From Defluviitaleaceae bacterium (GTDB taxonomy: Bacteria; Bacillota; Clostridia; Lachnospirales; WQUN01), in NCBI GenBank assembly GCA_009779835.1, contig WRBD01000012.1, forward strand, positions 1 through 64,000: a DNA stretch of 64,000 nucleotides. Direction: 5' to 3'. Positions 43,717 through 53,052 of the stretch are shown here, in pieces (within the stretch, counting starts at the first letter, position 1; each line of letters starts with the position of its first letter). A model generated the notes under the pieces. That model did not search any database. It saw nothing but the letters and a program-made list of their open reading frames with translations, and had not been told where the DNA came from. The position numbers and the translations under genes are program-made.

Positions 43717-45769
43717 TAATTTCCTCCCGCTCGCGTCCTATGCGTTCAAGACCTTCACGAATTATCAAATTATAGCGTTCTTGAAATTGTTCCGAAAATT
43801 CTACTTGCAAGGTTCCCGAATCGTAGGGACTCGGCACAGGCATACCTGCCCCGCCGTAAATGCGGCTAAGATGCATCTCCCGTTCCAGTTCGGGGGATTC
43901 TTCTGCCCGTCTGATAAGAATTTCCTCAAGAATAGTCGTAATTTCTTGGATATATTCATCCTGTGATATAATTTCGCTTTCTGCGCGTCCAAAAATTTCA
44001 CGGGCTTGCTCTAAATGATGTCCGTAAAATGCTTCGGGGAAGCCACTTCGCCCACCGACCGGTTCCCTCTCACGCTGTTCTGCCGCACGCCGTTCGCGTT
44101 CTTCTCGCTCTCTGATTGCGTTTTCGGTTAAGTTACCATGTTCGTCACGTTCATTGGCTACACTTATACCCGGTGTCATCGGAACCGGCTCAAGTGGCGT
44201 ATACTCTACTGGGATTTCACTTTGCGGTACAAATGAGCGGTATAATGAAGTCTCTTCTTCAATGTATGATTCACGCATCCCAAATGGGTTTCTTTGAATA
44301 CGCCAACCGCTATCTGTTTGGATGAATGATAAAAACATCTCTGCTTCAAACGCAGTCACCACCCCGGGTTGAGAAAATTTTACACTCGCAACAAAACGGT
44401 CTTCACCGGTATTTAAAACTTCAACGATACCGTCGATAATTGTAGGCAGCAAAGGCCATTCGCTCTGTAAATCATTGTGGAAAATCATTGTTAAATTGCT
44501 GCCTATGTCGCGAAAAAATGGAATTTCCGCATCAAGCATTTCATGCATAAGAATTGCGCCGTTACGCGTGAAAACAGCATCAAGCATATCTCGGATATCT
44601 TGAACAGATTGAAGATGCCACATTCTTCTATCTCTAACAACCATGTAACGCTGACCGTTGTATTCGACCATCTCCTCGCTGACCATCATCTGACCGTTGA
44701 ATACATATGCAATATCGTTAAACGCGTCTACTGTACTGCGAATGATTTCGTTCGCTTCGTCTATACTAAACCCAAATTCAAAAGACGGTGGTTCCCATTC
44801 CCATATGTGTGTTTCATACGCTATGCCAAACCGATTTTCCAATAAATTACGAACCGCATCTTCCATGTCTTGCAATCGCACAGATGTCAGCATTATTCCG
44901 TCGCGTCCTTCTGGCAGTTCTTCAATTACTTGTAAAACGCCGTAATTAAATTCAAAATGTCTTAGCCCCTCTTGCGGGTTTATTTCATGTGATAAATTAC
45001 TGTCAAATGAAAACAACCTGCCGTCCTCGCTTCGGAAAAATTCCGGCGCGTATGGATGTCCGGAATTATCAGTGAAAAGTCCCGACCTGCTGATAGACGG
45101 AGTCAACTGTAAGTTAACTTGTATGAATTCGCCGTTTACAAACTGATAAAGCACCCAAAACGCATCCATGTGTTGTTGTTGAACCCCGTTAAATCTGATT
45201 CCTACAACCGGAGCATCCGCACCCAAATCATATAACTTAAAGCTTGTTGCAACGTGCGTATTAATGAGCGTGCCATCTTCATCTATACCCCGCCGGATAA
45301 ACGGCACGTCATCAAGTATATATCCCGATAAATCCCAAAAAAGTCCATCTTCAATTACATAACGCACCAACGGGAACCGTACAGATGGTCTTCCGCTGAT
45401 ATCAACTCCCCCCCCGTCTTCCCCATACATTACAAAACCGAACACGCTGGGGTATTCTGCTAAAAAATTCGCAACCAAAAGCGTTGCATCATGAACAATA
45501 AAATCTGTCACATATTCTTCGTTGTAATCCTCGTCGCCACCGTACACCACGAAATCCAAAACATCCTCGTATTCTGAGGCAGGCGTACCGGCATCCTGCA
45601 TTTGCGTAAACCACACCGTACCGCCAATAACAAGCATCAAACATGCTGCTGCCGCAAATCTTAACAAAAATTCGCCGTTTCTTTGAGCTTTTTGCGGATA
45701 CTCCGCTGCTTCTGAAACAAAATTTTCATCGGCATCGCCGATAAGTTTAAATAATTTTTCCGGCTTCAT
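43709..45769 (-). CDS. Large membrane-anchored anti-sigma-like protein
   Basis: A 686-aa protein. Residues 1-30 (EKLFKLIGDADENFVSEA) resemble the cytoplasmic start of clostridial anti-sigma factors; a single membrane helix follows at about 36-54, and the remaining 630 residues are outside, acidic, with Trp/Asp-rich beta segments and a charged coiled coil at about 560-600 (ENAIREREERERRAAEQ). No known enzyme domain is seen. It probably holds the ECF sigma factor and senses an outside signal. Unusually it is encoded before, not after, its sigma gene. GGAGG precedes the ATG. Confidence 0.65.
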   Translation of the reverse strand: MKPEKLFKLIGDADENFVSEAAEYPQKAQRNGEFLLRFAAAACLMLVIGGTVWFTQMQDAGTPASEYEDVLDFVVYGGDEDYNEEYVTDFIVHDATLLVANFLAEYPSVFGFVMYGEDGGGVDISGRPSVRFPLVRYVIEDGLFWDLSGYILDDVPFIRRGIDEDGTLINTHVATSFKLYDLGADAPVVGIRFNGVQQQHMDAFWVLYQFVNGEFIQVNLQLTPSISRSGLFTDNSGHPYAPEFFRSEDGRLFSFDSNLSHEINPQEGLRHFEFNYGVLQVIEELPEGRDGIMLTSVRLQDMEDAVRNLLENRFGIAYETHIWEWEPPSFEFGFSIDEANEIIRSTVDAFNDIAYVFNGQMMVSEEMVEYNGQRYMVVRDRRMWHLQSVQDIRDMLDAVFTRNGAILMHEMLDAEIPFFRDIGSNLTMIFHNDLQSEWPLLPTIIDGIVEVLNTGEDRFVASVKFSQPGVVTAFEAEMFLSFIQTDSGWRIQRNPFGMRESYIEEETSLYRSFVPQSEIPVEYTPLEPVPMTPGISVANERDEHGNLTENAIREREERERRAAEQREREPVGGRSGFPEAFYGHHLEQAREIFGRAESEIISQDEYIQEITTILEEILIRRAEESPELEREMHLSRIYGGAGMPVPSPYDSGTLQVEFSEQFQERYNLIIREGLERIGREREEING

Positions 45770-45898
45770 AAAAAACCTCCTTGTGTCATTCTATATAAAA
45801 TGACGGAAAAAACAAAAAAAAGTTGCAGAAAAAAAATTTTGGTTGTACACACGTTTCGTGGGTTTGTGTCGGTGTATGATTTCGCAATGAATAACAGT

Positions 45899-45927
45899 TT
45901 GACAACCACAAAAAACATCAGTATATT
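45899..45927 (+). promoter_or_regulatory. Sigma-A promoter of rplJ-rplL
   Basis: A perfect TTGACA (45899-45904) and TATATT (45922-45927), 17 bp apart, start a leader of about 160 nt. The remaining part of 45770-45898 contains no gene I can support. Confidence 0.8.
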
Positions 45928-45965
45928 CGTTATCGCCATAGACAGCAGGTGCATCTTTTGTGCAT

Positions 45966-46062
45966 AAATCCTGCCGAGGTTTTGTGTTAATACGATTTAT
46001 TTGTTATGAAAACGTATGAAGCTCAAGACTATGGTGTAACCAAAGTCCGGGGCTTCTTTTAT
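45966..46062 (+). promoter_or_regulatory. Ribosomal protein L10 leader (autoregulatory attenuator)
   Basis: The leader contains CTGCCGAGGT near 45971 and the hairpin GACTATGGTGTAACCAAAGTC (46027-46047 region, arms GACT/AGTC and GGT/ACC). An outer stem GAAGCTC (46018-46024) with GGGCTTC (46050-46056) followed by TTTTAT forms a terminator. This is the usual L10-leader arrangement in Bacillota, in which excess L10(L12)4 binding stops transcription before rplJ. Confidence 0.75.
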
Positions 46063-46092
46063 ATTGTCCCGATAAAGTAGGGAGGTGAACAG

Positions 46093-46614
46093 ATGGCAAA
46101 AGCATCAACACCCAATGTGGAAAAAAATCGTAAGGCAAAAGAAGTGGTTGTTGACGAAATTCGCGAAAAGCTTTCGCGCACAAAATCCGTAGTTCTTGTG
46201 GATTCTCGCGGGCTTACCGTTTCGCAAGATACAACGCTTCGCAAATCTTTGCGCAAGGCGGGCGGCATTGATTACAAAGTGTACAAAAACTCCATGATTA
46301 ATTTCGCGATTGAAGGCACGGATTTTGCGGGTTTGAAGGAATATCTTTCCGGCCCGACGGCGGTGGCGTTTTCATACGAAGACGCAACGGCGGCGGCGGC
46401 GGCAATCGCTAAAAATCTTAAAGCAATGCCGGCACTGGAATTTAAAGCCAGCGCAATTGACGGTGAAGTTTACGATGCGGCGGCAACAAAAGCAATTGCA
46501 GAAATCCCGTCACGCGAAGTACTTCTTTCAAGGTTGCTTGGCTCGTTCAAGTCGCCGATGGCAAGCTTTGCCCGCGTAATAAACGCAATCGCCGAGAAAA
46601 AAGGTGAAGAGTAA
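46093..46614 (+). CDS. rplJ: 50S ribosomal protein L10
   Basis: The 173-aa stalk base protein that binds 23S rRNA and carries L7/L12 dimers on its C-terminal helix. VVVDEIREKLSRTKSVVLVD, the RKAGGIDYKVYKNSM region and FSYEDATAAAAAIAK are typical. GGAGGTG lies upstream. rplK and rplA, often adjacent, are not present; the gene has its own promoter and leader. Confidence 0.97.
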   Translation: MAKASTPNVEKNRKAKEVVVDEIREKLSRTKSVVLVDSRGLTVSQDTTLRKSLRKAGGIDYKVYKNSMINFAIEGTDFAGLKEYLSGPTAVAFSYEDATAAAAAIAKNLKAMPALEFKASAIDGEVYDAAATKAIAEIPSREVLLSRLLGSFKSPMASFARVINAIAEKKGEE

Positions 46615-46644
46615 AATCTAAAAATAATAAGGAGAATAAATCTA

Positions 46645-47019
46645 ATGGCAAAATTAACAGCAGCAGAAATAATAGAAGCCGTAAAAGGGCTTACTGTGCT
46701 TGAATTAAATGACCTTGTAAAAGCGGCCGAAGAAGAATTCGGTGTAAGCGCGGCAGCTGGCGTAATGGTAGCGGGGCCGGCAGTAGCAGCTGAAGCCGCA
46801 GAAGAAAAAACAGACTTCGACATTGAACTTACCGACGTAGGCGCGGAAAAAATCAAAGTAATTAAAATCGTTCGCGAAATCACCGGTCTTGGCTTGAAAG
46901 AAGCAAAAGATATGGTTGACAACGCACCTAAAATCCTGAAAGAAGCCGCACCAAAAGCCGAAGCTGACGAAATCGTGAAGAAATTGGCCGAAGTTGGCGC
47001 GAAAGCCACATTGAAGTAA
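46645..47019 (+). CDS. rplL: 50S ribosomal protein L7/L12
   Basis: The 124-aa stalk protein. An N-terminal dimerisation helix region ([19 protein letters not shown]), an Ala-rich hinge (about 38-53) and the globular C-terminal domain with [20 protein letters not shown] that contacts translation factors are all present. It follows rplJ by 30 bp; no terminator separates it from ppdK. Confidence 0.98.
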   Translation: MAKLTAAEIIEAVKGLTVLELNDLVKAAEEEFGVSAAAGVMVAGPAVAAEAAEEKTDFDIELTDVGAEKIKVIKIVREITGLGLKEAKDMVDNAPKILKEAAPKAEADEIVKKLAEVGAKATLK

Positions 47020-47052
47020 AAAATATAAATATAATTTTAGGAGGACACCATC

Positions 47053-49689
47053 ATGGGTCACAAGTATGTTTATATGTTTAAAGAAGGCGACAGGTCTATG
47101 CGCAACCTTTTAGGAGGAAAAGGCGCGAACCTTGCGGAAATGACCAACTTAGGAATTCCCGTGCCGAACGGCTTTATCGTAACAACGGAAGCATGTACGC
47201 TTTACAACTCATCCGGCAAAGTTATGTCGGATGACATCAAAAATCAAATCAACGACTGCATTTCTCAGCTTGAAGCTGAGACAGGTAAAAAATTCGGCGA
47301 CCCCTCAAACCCGATGTTATTGTCGGTGCGTTCGGGTGCGCGTGCTTCCATGCCGGGTATGATGGACACGGTTTTAAACCTTGGAATGAGCGACGGTGCA
47401 GCCGAATCGTTGGCAAAAGCCGCAGGCGACTGCTTTGCGTATGACTCATACCGCCGTTTTATCATGATGTACGGCGACGTTGTAATCGGTGTAAGCAAGC
47501 ATGATTTTGAAAAGTCACTAGATAAATATAAAGAAGAAAAAGGCTATTCTTCCGACGCGGACATGACCGCCGATGACTGGAAAGCCATTGTTGAAATTTT
47601 CAAAAAAATCTATCGCGACGACCAAGGCAAAGATTTTTCATCAGATGCGAGAGAGCAGCTTTTCGGCGCGATTACCGCAGTATTCGAGTCTTGGGATAAC
47701 GAACGCGCATTTGCATACCGCAGAATGCACGATATTCCCTACGATTGGGGTACGGCTGTAAACGTACAATTGATGGTGTTCGGAAACATGGGCGAAACCT
47801 CCGGCACGGGCGTTGTATTCACACGTAACCCCGCTTCCGGCGAAAACGCAATTTACGGCGAATATCTCATGAACGCGCAAGGCGAAGACGTTGTTGCCGG
47901 CGTTCGCACACCAAAAGATTTCAACGAACTTGCGAAAGATTCTCCCGCATGCCACAAAGAATTCCTTGAAATTGCCGGGAAGCTTGAAAAACACTACAAA
48001 TATATTCAAGATATGGAATTTACAATTGAAAACGAAAAATTGTACATTCTTCAAACACGTAATGGAAAATGTACAGCACAAGCCGCTCTTCAATTTGCAA
48101 TAGACCTTGTAAAAGAAGGCATCGTTACCGAGAACGAAGCGATTCAACAGGTTGACCCTCGCGCTCTTGACCAGCTTCTTCACCCGATGTTTGACCCTGC
48201 TGCTTTAAAAGCTGGCCAAGTAATCGGTTCAGCTCTTGCGGCTTCCCCCGGTGCGGCGGCAGGTAAAGTTTACTTTGAAGCGAAAGACGCAGTTGCCGCA
48301 AAAGAAGAACGCGGTGAGCGCGTAATTCTTGTTCGTATGGAAACCTCTCCCGACGATATTCTCGGAATGGAAGTTTCTCAGGGAATTCTTACCGCACGCG
48401 GCGGAAATACAAGCCACGCCGCAGTTGTTGCACGCGGAATGGGAACCTGCTGTGTTTCCGGTTGCGAAGATATTAAATTCGGTGCCGATGGAAAAACCTT
48501 CACCCTCGGCGGCGAAACCATCAAAGAGGGCGATTATATTTCGCTTGACGGTTCTACCGGTAAAGTTTACAAAGGCGATATTCCCACCGTTCCCGCTGAA
48601 ATTGCAGGAAACTTTGGCACATTCATGAGCTGGGTAGAAAAAGTTGAAAATAAAATGGCTGTTCGCGCAAACGCGGATTCTCCAAAAGACGCAACGAAAG
48701 CTCTTGAATTCGGCGCGAAAGGCATCGGTCTTTGCCGCACAGAGCATATGTTCTTTGAAGCGGACAGAATTCCTAAAATTCAAAAAATGATTCTTGTCGA
48801 TACCGAAGAAGAACGCCGCGCGGCTTTGGATGAACTTCTTCCGTTCCAAAAAGCTGACTTTATCGGCATTTACGAAGTTATGAAAGACCTTCCTGTTACA
48901 ATTCGTTTACTTGACCCGCCGTTGCATGAGTTCATGCCGAGCGACGACGCAAAAATTGCGGCACTTGCAAAAGACATGGGCAAAACTCCCGCAGATGTAA
49001 AAGCCCGCGCAGAATCTCTGCACGAGCTTAACCCAATGATGGGTCATCGCGGTTGCCGTCTTGCAGTTTCTTATCCCGAAATTGCACAAATGCAAACACG
49101 CGCAATCATCGAAGCGGCTCTTGAAGTGAAAAAATCAAAAGGCTACGATATTAAACCCGAAATCATGATTCCTTTGGTTGGCGACGTTAAAGAAACCCGC
49201 TTCGTAAAAGAAATCATCGAAAAAGTGGCGAAAGAACTTGTTGCCGCTGCCGGTGTTGAACTCTCCTACCAAATCGGCACAATGATTGAAATTCCGCGCG
49301 CTTGCTTAATCGCGGACGACATCGCCGGTGTAGCGGAATTCTTCTCATTCGGCACAAACGACCTCACACAAATGACCTACGGTCTTTCACGCGACGACGC
49401 AGGACGCATCCTCAAAGACTATATCGAAAACAACATCTACGAGGGCGACCCCACCGCGCGTCTTGACCAAACAGGTGTTGGCTCACTTATGAGAATCGCC
49501 ATCGAAAAAGGTCGCAAAGCAAGACCCGGTCTTAAAATCGGTATCTGCGGCGAACACGGCGGCGAACCCTCCAGCATCGGTTTCTGCCATAAAGTTGGGC
49601 TTGACTATGTTTCATGCTCGCCCTTCCGCGTGCCTATCGCAAGATTGTCGGCGGCACAATCCGCACTTGCCGGAGAAAAATTTGACTAA
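47053..49689 (+). CDS. ppdK: Pyruvate, phosphate dikinase
   Basis: An 878-aa enzyme interconverting ATP, phosphate and pyruvate with AMP, PPi and phosphoenolpyruvate. The N-terminal nucleotide domain carries LLGGKGANLAEM and SVRSGARASMPGMMDT, the central swivel domain the phosphohistidine loop GGNTSHAAVVARGMG (about 450), and the C-terminal barrel GLCRTEHMFF and SCSPFRVPIARL with the catalytic cysteine. In anaerobes it often serves PPi-linked glycolysis. It follows rplL by 33 bp and is ended by a strong terminator at 49712. Its link to the ribosomal stalk genes is unusual. Confidence 0.98.
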   Translation: MGHKYVYMFKEGDRSMRNLLGGKGANLAEMTNLGIPVPNGFIVTTEACTLYNSSGKVMSDDIKNQINDCISQLEAETGKKFGDPSNPMLLSVRSGARASMPGMMDTVLNLGMSDGAAESLAKAAGDCFAYDSYRRFIMMYGDVVIGVSKHDFEKSLDKYKEEKGYSSDADMTADDWKAIVEIFKKIYRDDQGKDFSSDAREQLFGAITAVFESWDNERAFAYRRMHDIPYDWGTAVNVQLMVFGNMGETSGTGVVFTRNPASGENAIYGEYLMNAQGEDVVAGVRTPKDFNELAKDSPACHKEFLEIAGKLEKHYKYIQDMEFTIENEKLYILQTRNGKCTAQAALQFAIDLVKEGIVTENEAIQQVDPRALDQLLHPMFDPAALKAGQVIGSALAASPGAAAGKVYFEAKDAVAAKEERGERVILVRMETSPDDILGMEVSQGILTARGGNTSHAAVVARGMGTCCVSGCEDIKFGADGKTFTLGGETIKEGDYISLDGSTGKVYKGDIPTVPAEIAGNFGTFMSWVEKVENKMAVRANADSPKDATKALEFGAKGIGLCRTEHMFFEADRIPKIQKMILVDTEEERRAALDELLPFQKADFIGIYEVMKDLPVTIRLLDPPLHEFMPSDDAKIAALAKDMGKTPADVKARAESLHELNPMMGHRGCRLAVSYPEIAQMQTRAIIEAALEVKKSKGYDIKPEIMIPLVGDVKETRFVKEIIEKVAKELVAAAGVELSYQIGTMIEIPRACLIADDIAGVAEFFSFGTNDLTQMTYGLSRDDAGRILKDYIENNIYEGDPTARLDQTGVGSLMRIAIEKGRKARPGLKIGICGEHGGEPSSIGFCHKVGLDYVSCSPFRVPIARLSAAQSALAGEKFD

Positions 49690-49711
49690 GTTTTTTATGG
49701 CAGTTGATAAA

Positions 49712-49750
49712 AACCTTGGGGAGAACATTTTTCTCCCCAAGGTTTTTTTT
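49712..49750 (+). terminator. Rho-independent terminator after ppdK
   Basis: Arms AACCTTGGGGAGAA and TTCTCCCCAAGGTT (49712-49743) with a 4-5 nt loop, then a run of eight T. Confidence 0.95.
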
Positions 49751-49751
49751 C

Positions 49752-49787
49752 TTGCTAAAATCTCCGATTAATGTACAATAATCGGAG
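49752..49787 (+). promoter_or_regulatory. Promoter with overlapping palindrome, HydC/HydB-like operon
   Basis: TTGCTA (49752-49757) and TACAAT (49774-49779) are 16 bp apart. A perfect inverted repeat, CTCCGATTA (49762-49770) and TAATCGGAG (49779-49787) with an 8-nt centre, spans the spacer and -10, a position typical of a repressor operator. It does not match the Rex box TTGTTAANNNNTTAACAA. Confidence 0.55.
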
Positions 49788-49815
49788 CGATAATTTTTTT
49801 ACATAAAAGAAAGGA

Positions 49816-50313
49816 ATGGTAGTATTGGAAAATGAAAAAGCCTATGTGTTGCTTGATGAATTTATCGGTGGATTGCAAACGAAACAGGGTGCGTTAATTT
49901 CGGTGCTTCACAAGGCGCAGGAGCTTTTTGGATATTTGCCTGTTGATGTGCAGGATTATATTGCAGAAAAATTAGGCATTGCGACAAGTAAGGTTTACGG
50001 TGTTGTTACGTTTTATTCGTTTTTCACGATGCAGAAAAAAGGGAAGTTTCGCGTTAATGTTTGCATGGGAACGGCTTGTTTTGTTAAAGGCGCGGAGAAT
50101 ATTCTGGACGAATTTAAACGGCAAATTGGCGTGGAAACGGGCGGCATTTCGGATGATGGGATGTTTTCTGTTGACGCACTGCGGTGCATTGGCGCGTGCG
50201 GACTTGCGCCTGTGATTACTGTGAACGGAAAATATTACGGACGCATTACAAAAGCTGATGTTACAGGAATTATCAGCGAACTCACGTCGAAAGGGGAAAC
50301 CGTAAATGCTTAA
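49816..50313 (+). CDS. NuoE-like [2Fe-2S] subunit (HydC/HndA type)
   Basis: A 165-aa thioredoxin-fold ferredoxin subunit. Ligands are C-x4-C in CMGTACFVKG (about 83-88) and C-x3-C in CIGACG (about 124-128). YGVVTFYSFF is the common NuoE signature. It passes electrons to the flavin subunit next door. ATG 49816 sits 1-2 nt after AAGGA; a TTG at 49825, with 9-nt spacing, may be the real start. Its end overlaps the NuoF-like gene by 8 bp. Confidence 0.9.
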   Translation: MVVLENEKAYVLLDEFIGGLQTKQGALISVLHKAQELFGYLPVDVQDYIAEKLGIATSKVYGVVTFYSFFTMQKKGKFRVNVCMGTACFVKGAENILDEFKRQIGVETGGISDDGMFSVDALRCIGACGLAPVITVNGKYYGRITKADVTGIISELTSKGETVNA

Positions 50314-52129
50314 AATTAATTCTGCCGTGGAGCTTAACGCGTATAAAAATAAAGCATTGGCGGGTTCTTATGTTTCCTCCGAATGTGGGAAAACTGTTAT
50401 CTATGTAGGAATGGCAACTTGCGGAGTAGCGGCGGGCGCGGAAGCAGTCTTTGACACGTTGAAAGACGAACATCAGGGTAGGGGAGATGTTATCGTTGTT
50501 CCGACAGGCTGTATAGGGATGTGCTATGCGGAGCCGCTTGTTGAAATAAAAAAACCGGGCGAGCCGTCGGTTTTTGTGAGCGGGGCAGACGCGAAAACAT
50601 CACGAAAGGTTGTTTCGGAATACTTAAAAAGCGGCGAATCTTCAGCTGTCCTGCCAAATAAGGGTTACGGAAAGCAAGTTAGAATCGCGCTTCGCAACTG
50701 CGGAATTATTGACCCATCCAAAATAGACGATTACATTGCCGCGGACGGATACGCGGCTTTGGCAAAAGTTCTCACAGAAATGGGACGCGAGGGTGTTATT
50801 TCGGAAATGAAAAAATCGGGGCTTCGTGGACGTGGTGGCGCGGGTTTTTCCACAGGATTAAAATGGGAATTTGGATACAAAAACGAGGGTGCGAAAAAAT
50901 ATATAATCTGTAACGCCGACGAGGGCGACCCCGGCGCGTTTATGGACAGGTCAATTCTTGAAGGCGACCCGCACAGCGTGCTTGAAGCTATGGCAATCGC
51001 GGCGTTTGCTGTCGGCTCCGATGAAGGAATTTTTTACATTCGCGCCGAGTATCCGCTTGCAGTAAAACGACTGGAAACGGCAATCGAGCAAGCCGAAGAA
51101 CTTGGACTTCTCGGCGAAAACATCATGGGAACAGGCTTCAATTTTAAATTAAGTATAAATCTTGGCGCGGGCGCGTTTGTTTGCGGCGAAGAAACCGCTC
51201 TTATAAATTCGCTCGAAGGCAAGCGCGGCGAACCGCGTTTGCGTCCGCCGTTTCCCGCGGAAAGCGGGCTTTGGGATAAACCCACGGTTAACAATAATGT
51301 GGAAACCTATGCCAATGTGCCTGCAATTATTTTGCACGGCGCGGATTGGTTTCGTTCCATCGGCACGGAAAAATGCCCGGGAACAAAGGTTTTCGCGCTT
51401 GCGGGAAAAATAAACAATGTCGGGCTAGTGGAAGTCCCGATGGGTACAACCCTTCGCGAAATTGTTTTTGATATGGGCGGTGGTTTGCCCGACGGCAAGT
51501 ATTTAAAAGCAATTCAGACGGGTGGACCTTCGGGAGGATGCATTCCCGCGCAACACATTGATATGGGTGTAGACTACGAATCGCTTGGCTCAATCGGCTC
51601 AATGATGGGCAGTGGCGGCATGATTGTAATGGACGAAGATGACTGCATGGTAAATATCGCCAAATATTATCTCGATTTCACAATGGAAGAATCCTGCGGA
51701 AAATGCACTCCATGCCGAATAGGAAACACACGCCTTTATGAAATATTAGAAAAAATCACAAAAGGCCACGGCTCCGAAGAAGATATTGCCCAATTGAAAG
51801 AACTCGCGCAAACCATAAAAAGCACCTCTCTGTGCGGCTTGGGTAACAGCGCGCCAAACCCGGTACTCTCCACGTTAAATTTTTTCTCGGATGAATACCT
51901 AGCCCACATAAACGAAAAAAAATGTCCCGCTCGTAATTGCAAAGAATTAATCCGCTACGTAATCACAGAAAAATGCATAGGATGTGGGATTTGCGCAAAA
52001 ATATGCCCCGTAAATTGCATTTTGGGCGAGTCGAAAAAACTTCACAAAATAGACCAAGACAAATGCATAAAATGCGGCGAATGCTTGTCGAAATGCCCGA
52101 CAAAAATAAAAGCTATAATAATTGAATAA
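50306..52129 (+). CDS. NuoF-like NADH/ferredoxin flavin subunit (HydB/HndC type)
   Basis: A 607-aa protein with five parts: an N-terminal thioredoxin-like [2Fe-2S] domain (about 28-110; TCGVAAGAE and GCIGMC), the FMN/NADH domain ([16 protein letters not shown] and [14 protein letters not shown], about 170-220), an SLBB domain, a [4Fe-4S] motif [11 protein letters not shown] (about 450), and a C-terminal pair [12 protein letters not shown] and [12 protein letters not shown]. This is the HydB layout of electron-bifurcating complexes. The catalytic HydA hydrogenase is not adjacent; pdxS follows. It could serve a hydrogenase, formate dehydrogenase or other partner encoded elsewhere. Confidence 0.92.
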   Translation: MLKINSAVELNAYKNKALAGSYVSSECGKTVIYVGMATCGVAAGAEAVFDTLKDEHQGRGDVIVVPTGCIGMCYAEPLVEIKKPGEPSVFVSGADAKTSRKVVSEYLKSGESSAVLPNKGYGKQVRIALRNCGIIDPSKIDDYIAADGYAALAKVLTEMGREGVISEMKKSGLRGRGGAGFSTGLKWEFGYKNEGAKKYIICNADEGDPGAFMDRSILEGDPHSVLEAMAIAAFAVGSDEGIFYIRAEYPLAVKRLETAIEQAEELGLLGENIMGTGFNFKLSINLGAGAFVCGEETALINSLEGKRGEPRLRPPFPAESGLWDKPTVNNNVETYANVPAIILHGADWFRSIGTEKCPGTKVFALAGKINNVGLVEVPMGTTLREIVFDMGGGLPDGKYLKAIQTGGPSGGCIPAQHIDMGVDYESLGSIGSMMGSGGMIVMDEDDCMVNIAKYYLDFTMEESCGKCTPCRIGNTRLYEILEKITKGHGSEEDIAQLKELAQTIKSTSLCGLGNSAPNPVLSTLNFFSDEYLAHINEKKCPARNCKELIRYVITEKCIGCGICAKICPVNCILGESKKLHKIDQDKCIKCGECLSKCPTKIKAIIIE

Positions 52130-52140
52130 AAGGAGAAATC

Positions 52141-52995
52141 ATGAAAAATTTAGCAGAAGATTTAAAAGGCAAAGTTATAATGGACGTAACTTCTCCGGCG
52201 CAGGCGGAGATTGCGGAAAAAGCCGGTGCGGGCGCGGTAATGGCGTTGGAGAGAATTCCGGCGGATATTCGTGCAGCGGGTGGGGTTTCGCGGATGAGCG
52301 ACCCGAAAATGATTAAAGGAATTAAAGCAGCGGTGGGTATTCCTGTTATGGCGAAGTGTCGCATTGGACATATAATGGAAGCGCGAGTGCTTGAAGCAAT
52401 CGAAATAGATTATATTGACGAAAGTGAAGTGCTGTCGCCCGCCGATGACAAATATCACATAGATAAAACCGGTTTTGTGGTGCCGTTTGTATGTGGCGCG
52501 AAGGATTTAGGGGAAGCATTACGCCGTATAAACGAAGGCGCATCAATGATTCGGACGAAGGGCGAACCCGGCACGGGCGATATTGTTCAAGCGGTGCGGC
52601 ATATGCGTGAAATTCAATCACAAATACGTCGGTTGAGTTCGATGAGCAAAGATGAACTTTTCGATGCAGCAAAAGAGTTGCGTGTTCCGTATGAATTGAT
52701 TCTTTATGTAAGCGAAAATGGCAAATTACCCGTGACTAATTTTTCGGCGGGCGGCGTGGCAACACCGGCAGACGCGGCACTCATGATGCAGCTTGGCGCG
52801 GAAGGCGTTTTCGTAGGCTCAGGCATATTTAAATCCGGCGACCCTGCAAAACGCGCCGCCGCAATTGTAAAAGCAGTAGCCAACTACAACGACGCAAAAT
52901 TGATAGCTAAACTTAGCGAAGACCTCGGTGAAGCAATGGTGGGAATAAATGAAAGCGAAATAAAGATACTAATGGCAGAGCGTAACGCAACATGA
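52141..52995 (+). CDS. pdxS: Pyridoxal 5'-phosphate synthase subunit PdxS
   Basis: A 284-aa (beta/alpha)8 enzyme that builds PLP from ribose-5-phosphate, glyceraldehyde-3-phosphate and ammonia. Key residues are D15 (VIMDV), K72 (VMAKCRIGH) and K140 ([11 protein letters not shown]); [18 protein letters not shown] is diagnostic. It lacks the ~9 residues some homologues have at the N-terminus. The glutaminase pdxT, usually next, is not in the window. AAAGGAG precedes the ATG, 11 bp after the flavin subunit gene. Confidence 0.95.
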   Translation: MKNLAEDLKGKVIMDVTSPAQAEIAEKAGAGAVMALERIPADIRAAGGVSRMSDPKMIKGIKAAVGIPVMAKCRIGHIMEARVLEAIEIDYIDESEVLSPADDKYHIDKTGFVVPFVCGAKDLGEALRRINEGASMIRTKGEPGTGDIVQAVRHMREIQSQIRRLSSMSKDELFDAAKELRVPYELILYVSENGKLPVTNFSAGGVATPADAALMMQLGAEGVFVGSGIFKSGDPAKRAAAIVKAVANYNDAKLIAKLSEDLGEAMVGINESEIKILMAERNAT

Positions 52996-53001
52996 AAAAA
53001 G

Positions 53002-53043
53002 GGGCTGTTGCAAAAATACAATAAAAAGTATTTGCAACAGCCC
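53002..53043 (-). terminator. Terminator between pdxS and the 2TM gene
   Basis: Arms GGGCTGTTGCAAA and TTTGCAACAGCCC with an A/T loop. On the minus strand it is followed by TTTTTT, so it mainly ends the 2TM-protein transcript; the plus strand side lacks a T-run. Confidence 0.8.
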
Positions 53044-53052
53044 TGTAATCAA

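Noticed and set aside
45766-45954. Small membrane-like frame upstream of the anti-sigma-like gene
   Set aside because: Lies in the intergenic region over the GGAGG site and rplJ promoter; no ribosome site of its own.
46470-47061. Antisense frames across rplJ-rplL (179 and 118 codons)
   Set aside because: Shadows of Ala- and Glu-rich ribosomal protein genes.
47641-48849. Long antisense frames (180 and 206 codons) within ppdK
   Set aside because: Cys/Phe-rich translations opposite a highly conserved gene; codon-shadow effect, no ribosome site.
49762-49787. Rex redox-repressor site
   Set aside because: The palindrome CTCCGATTA/TAATCGGAG does not match TTGTTAANNNNTTAACAA.
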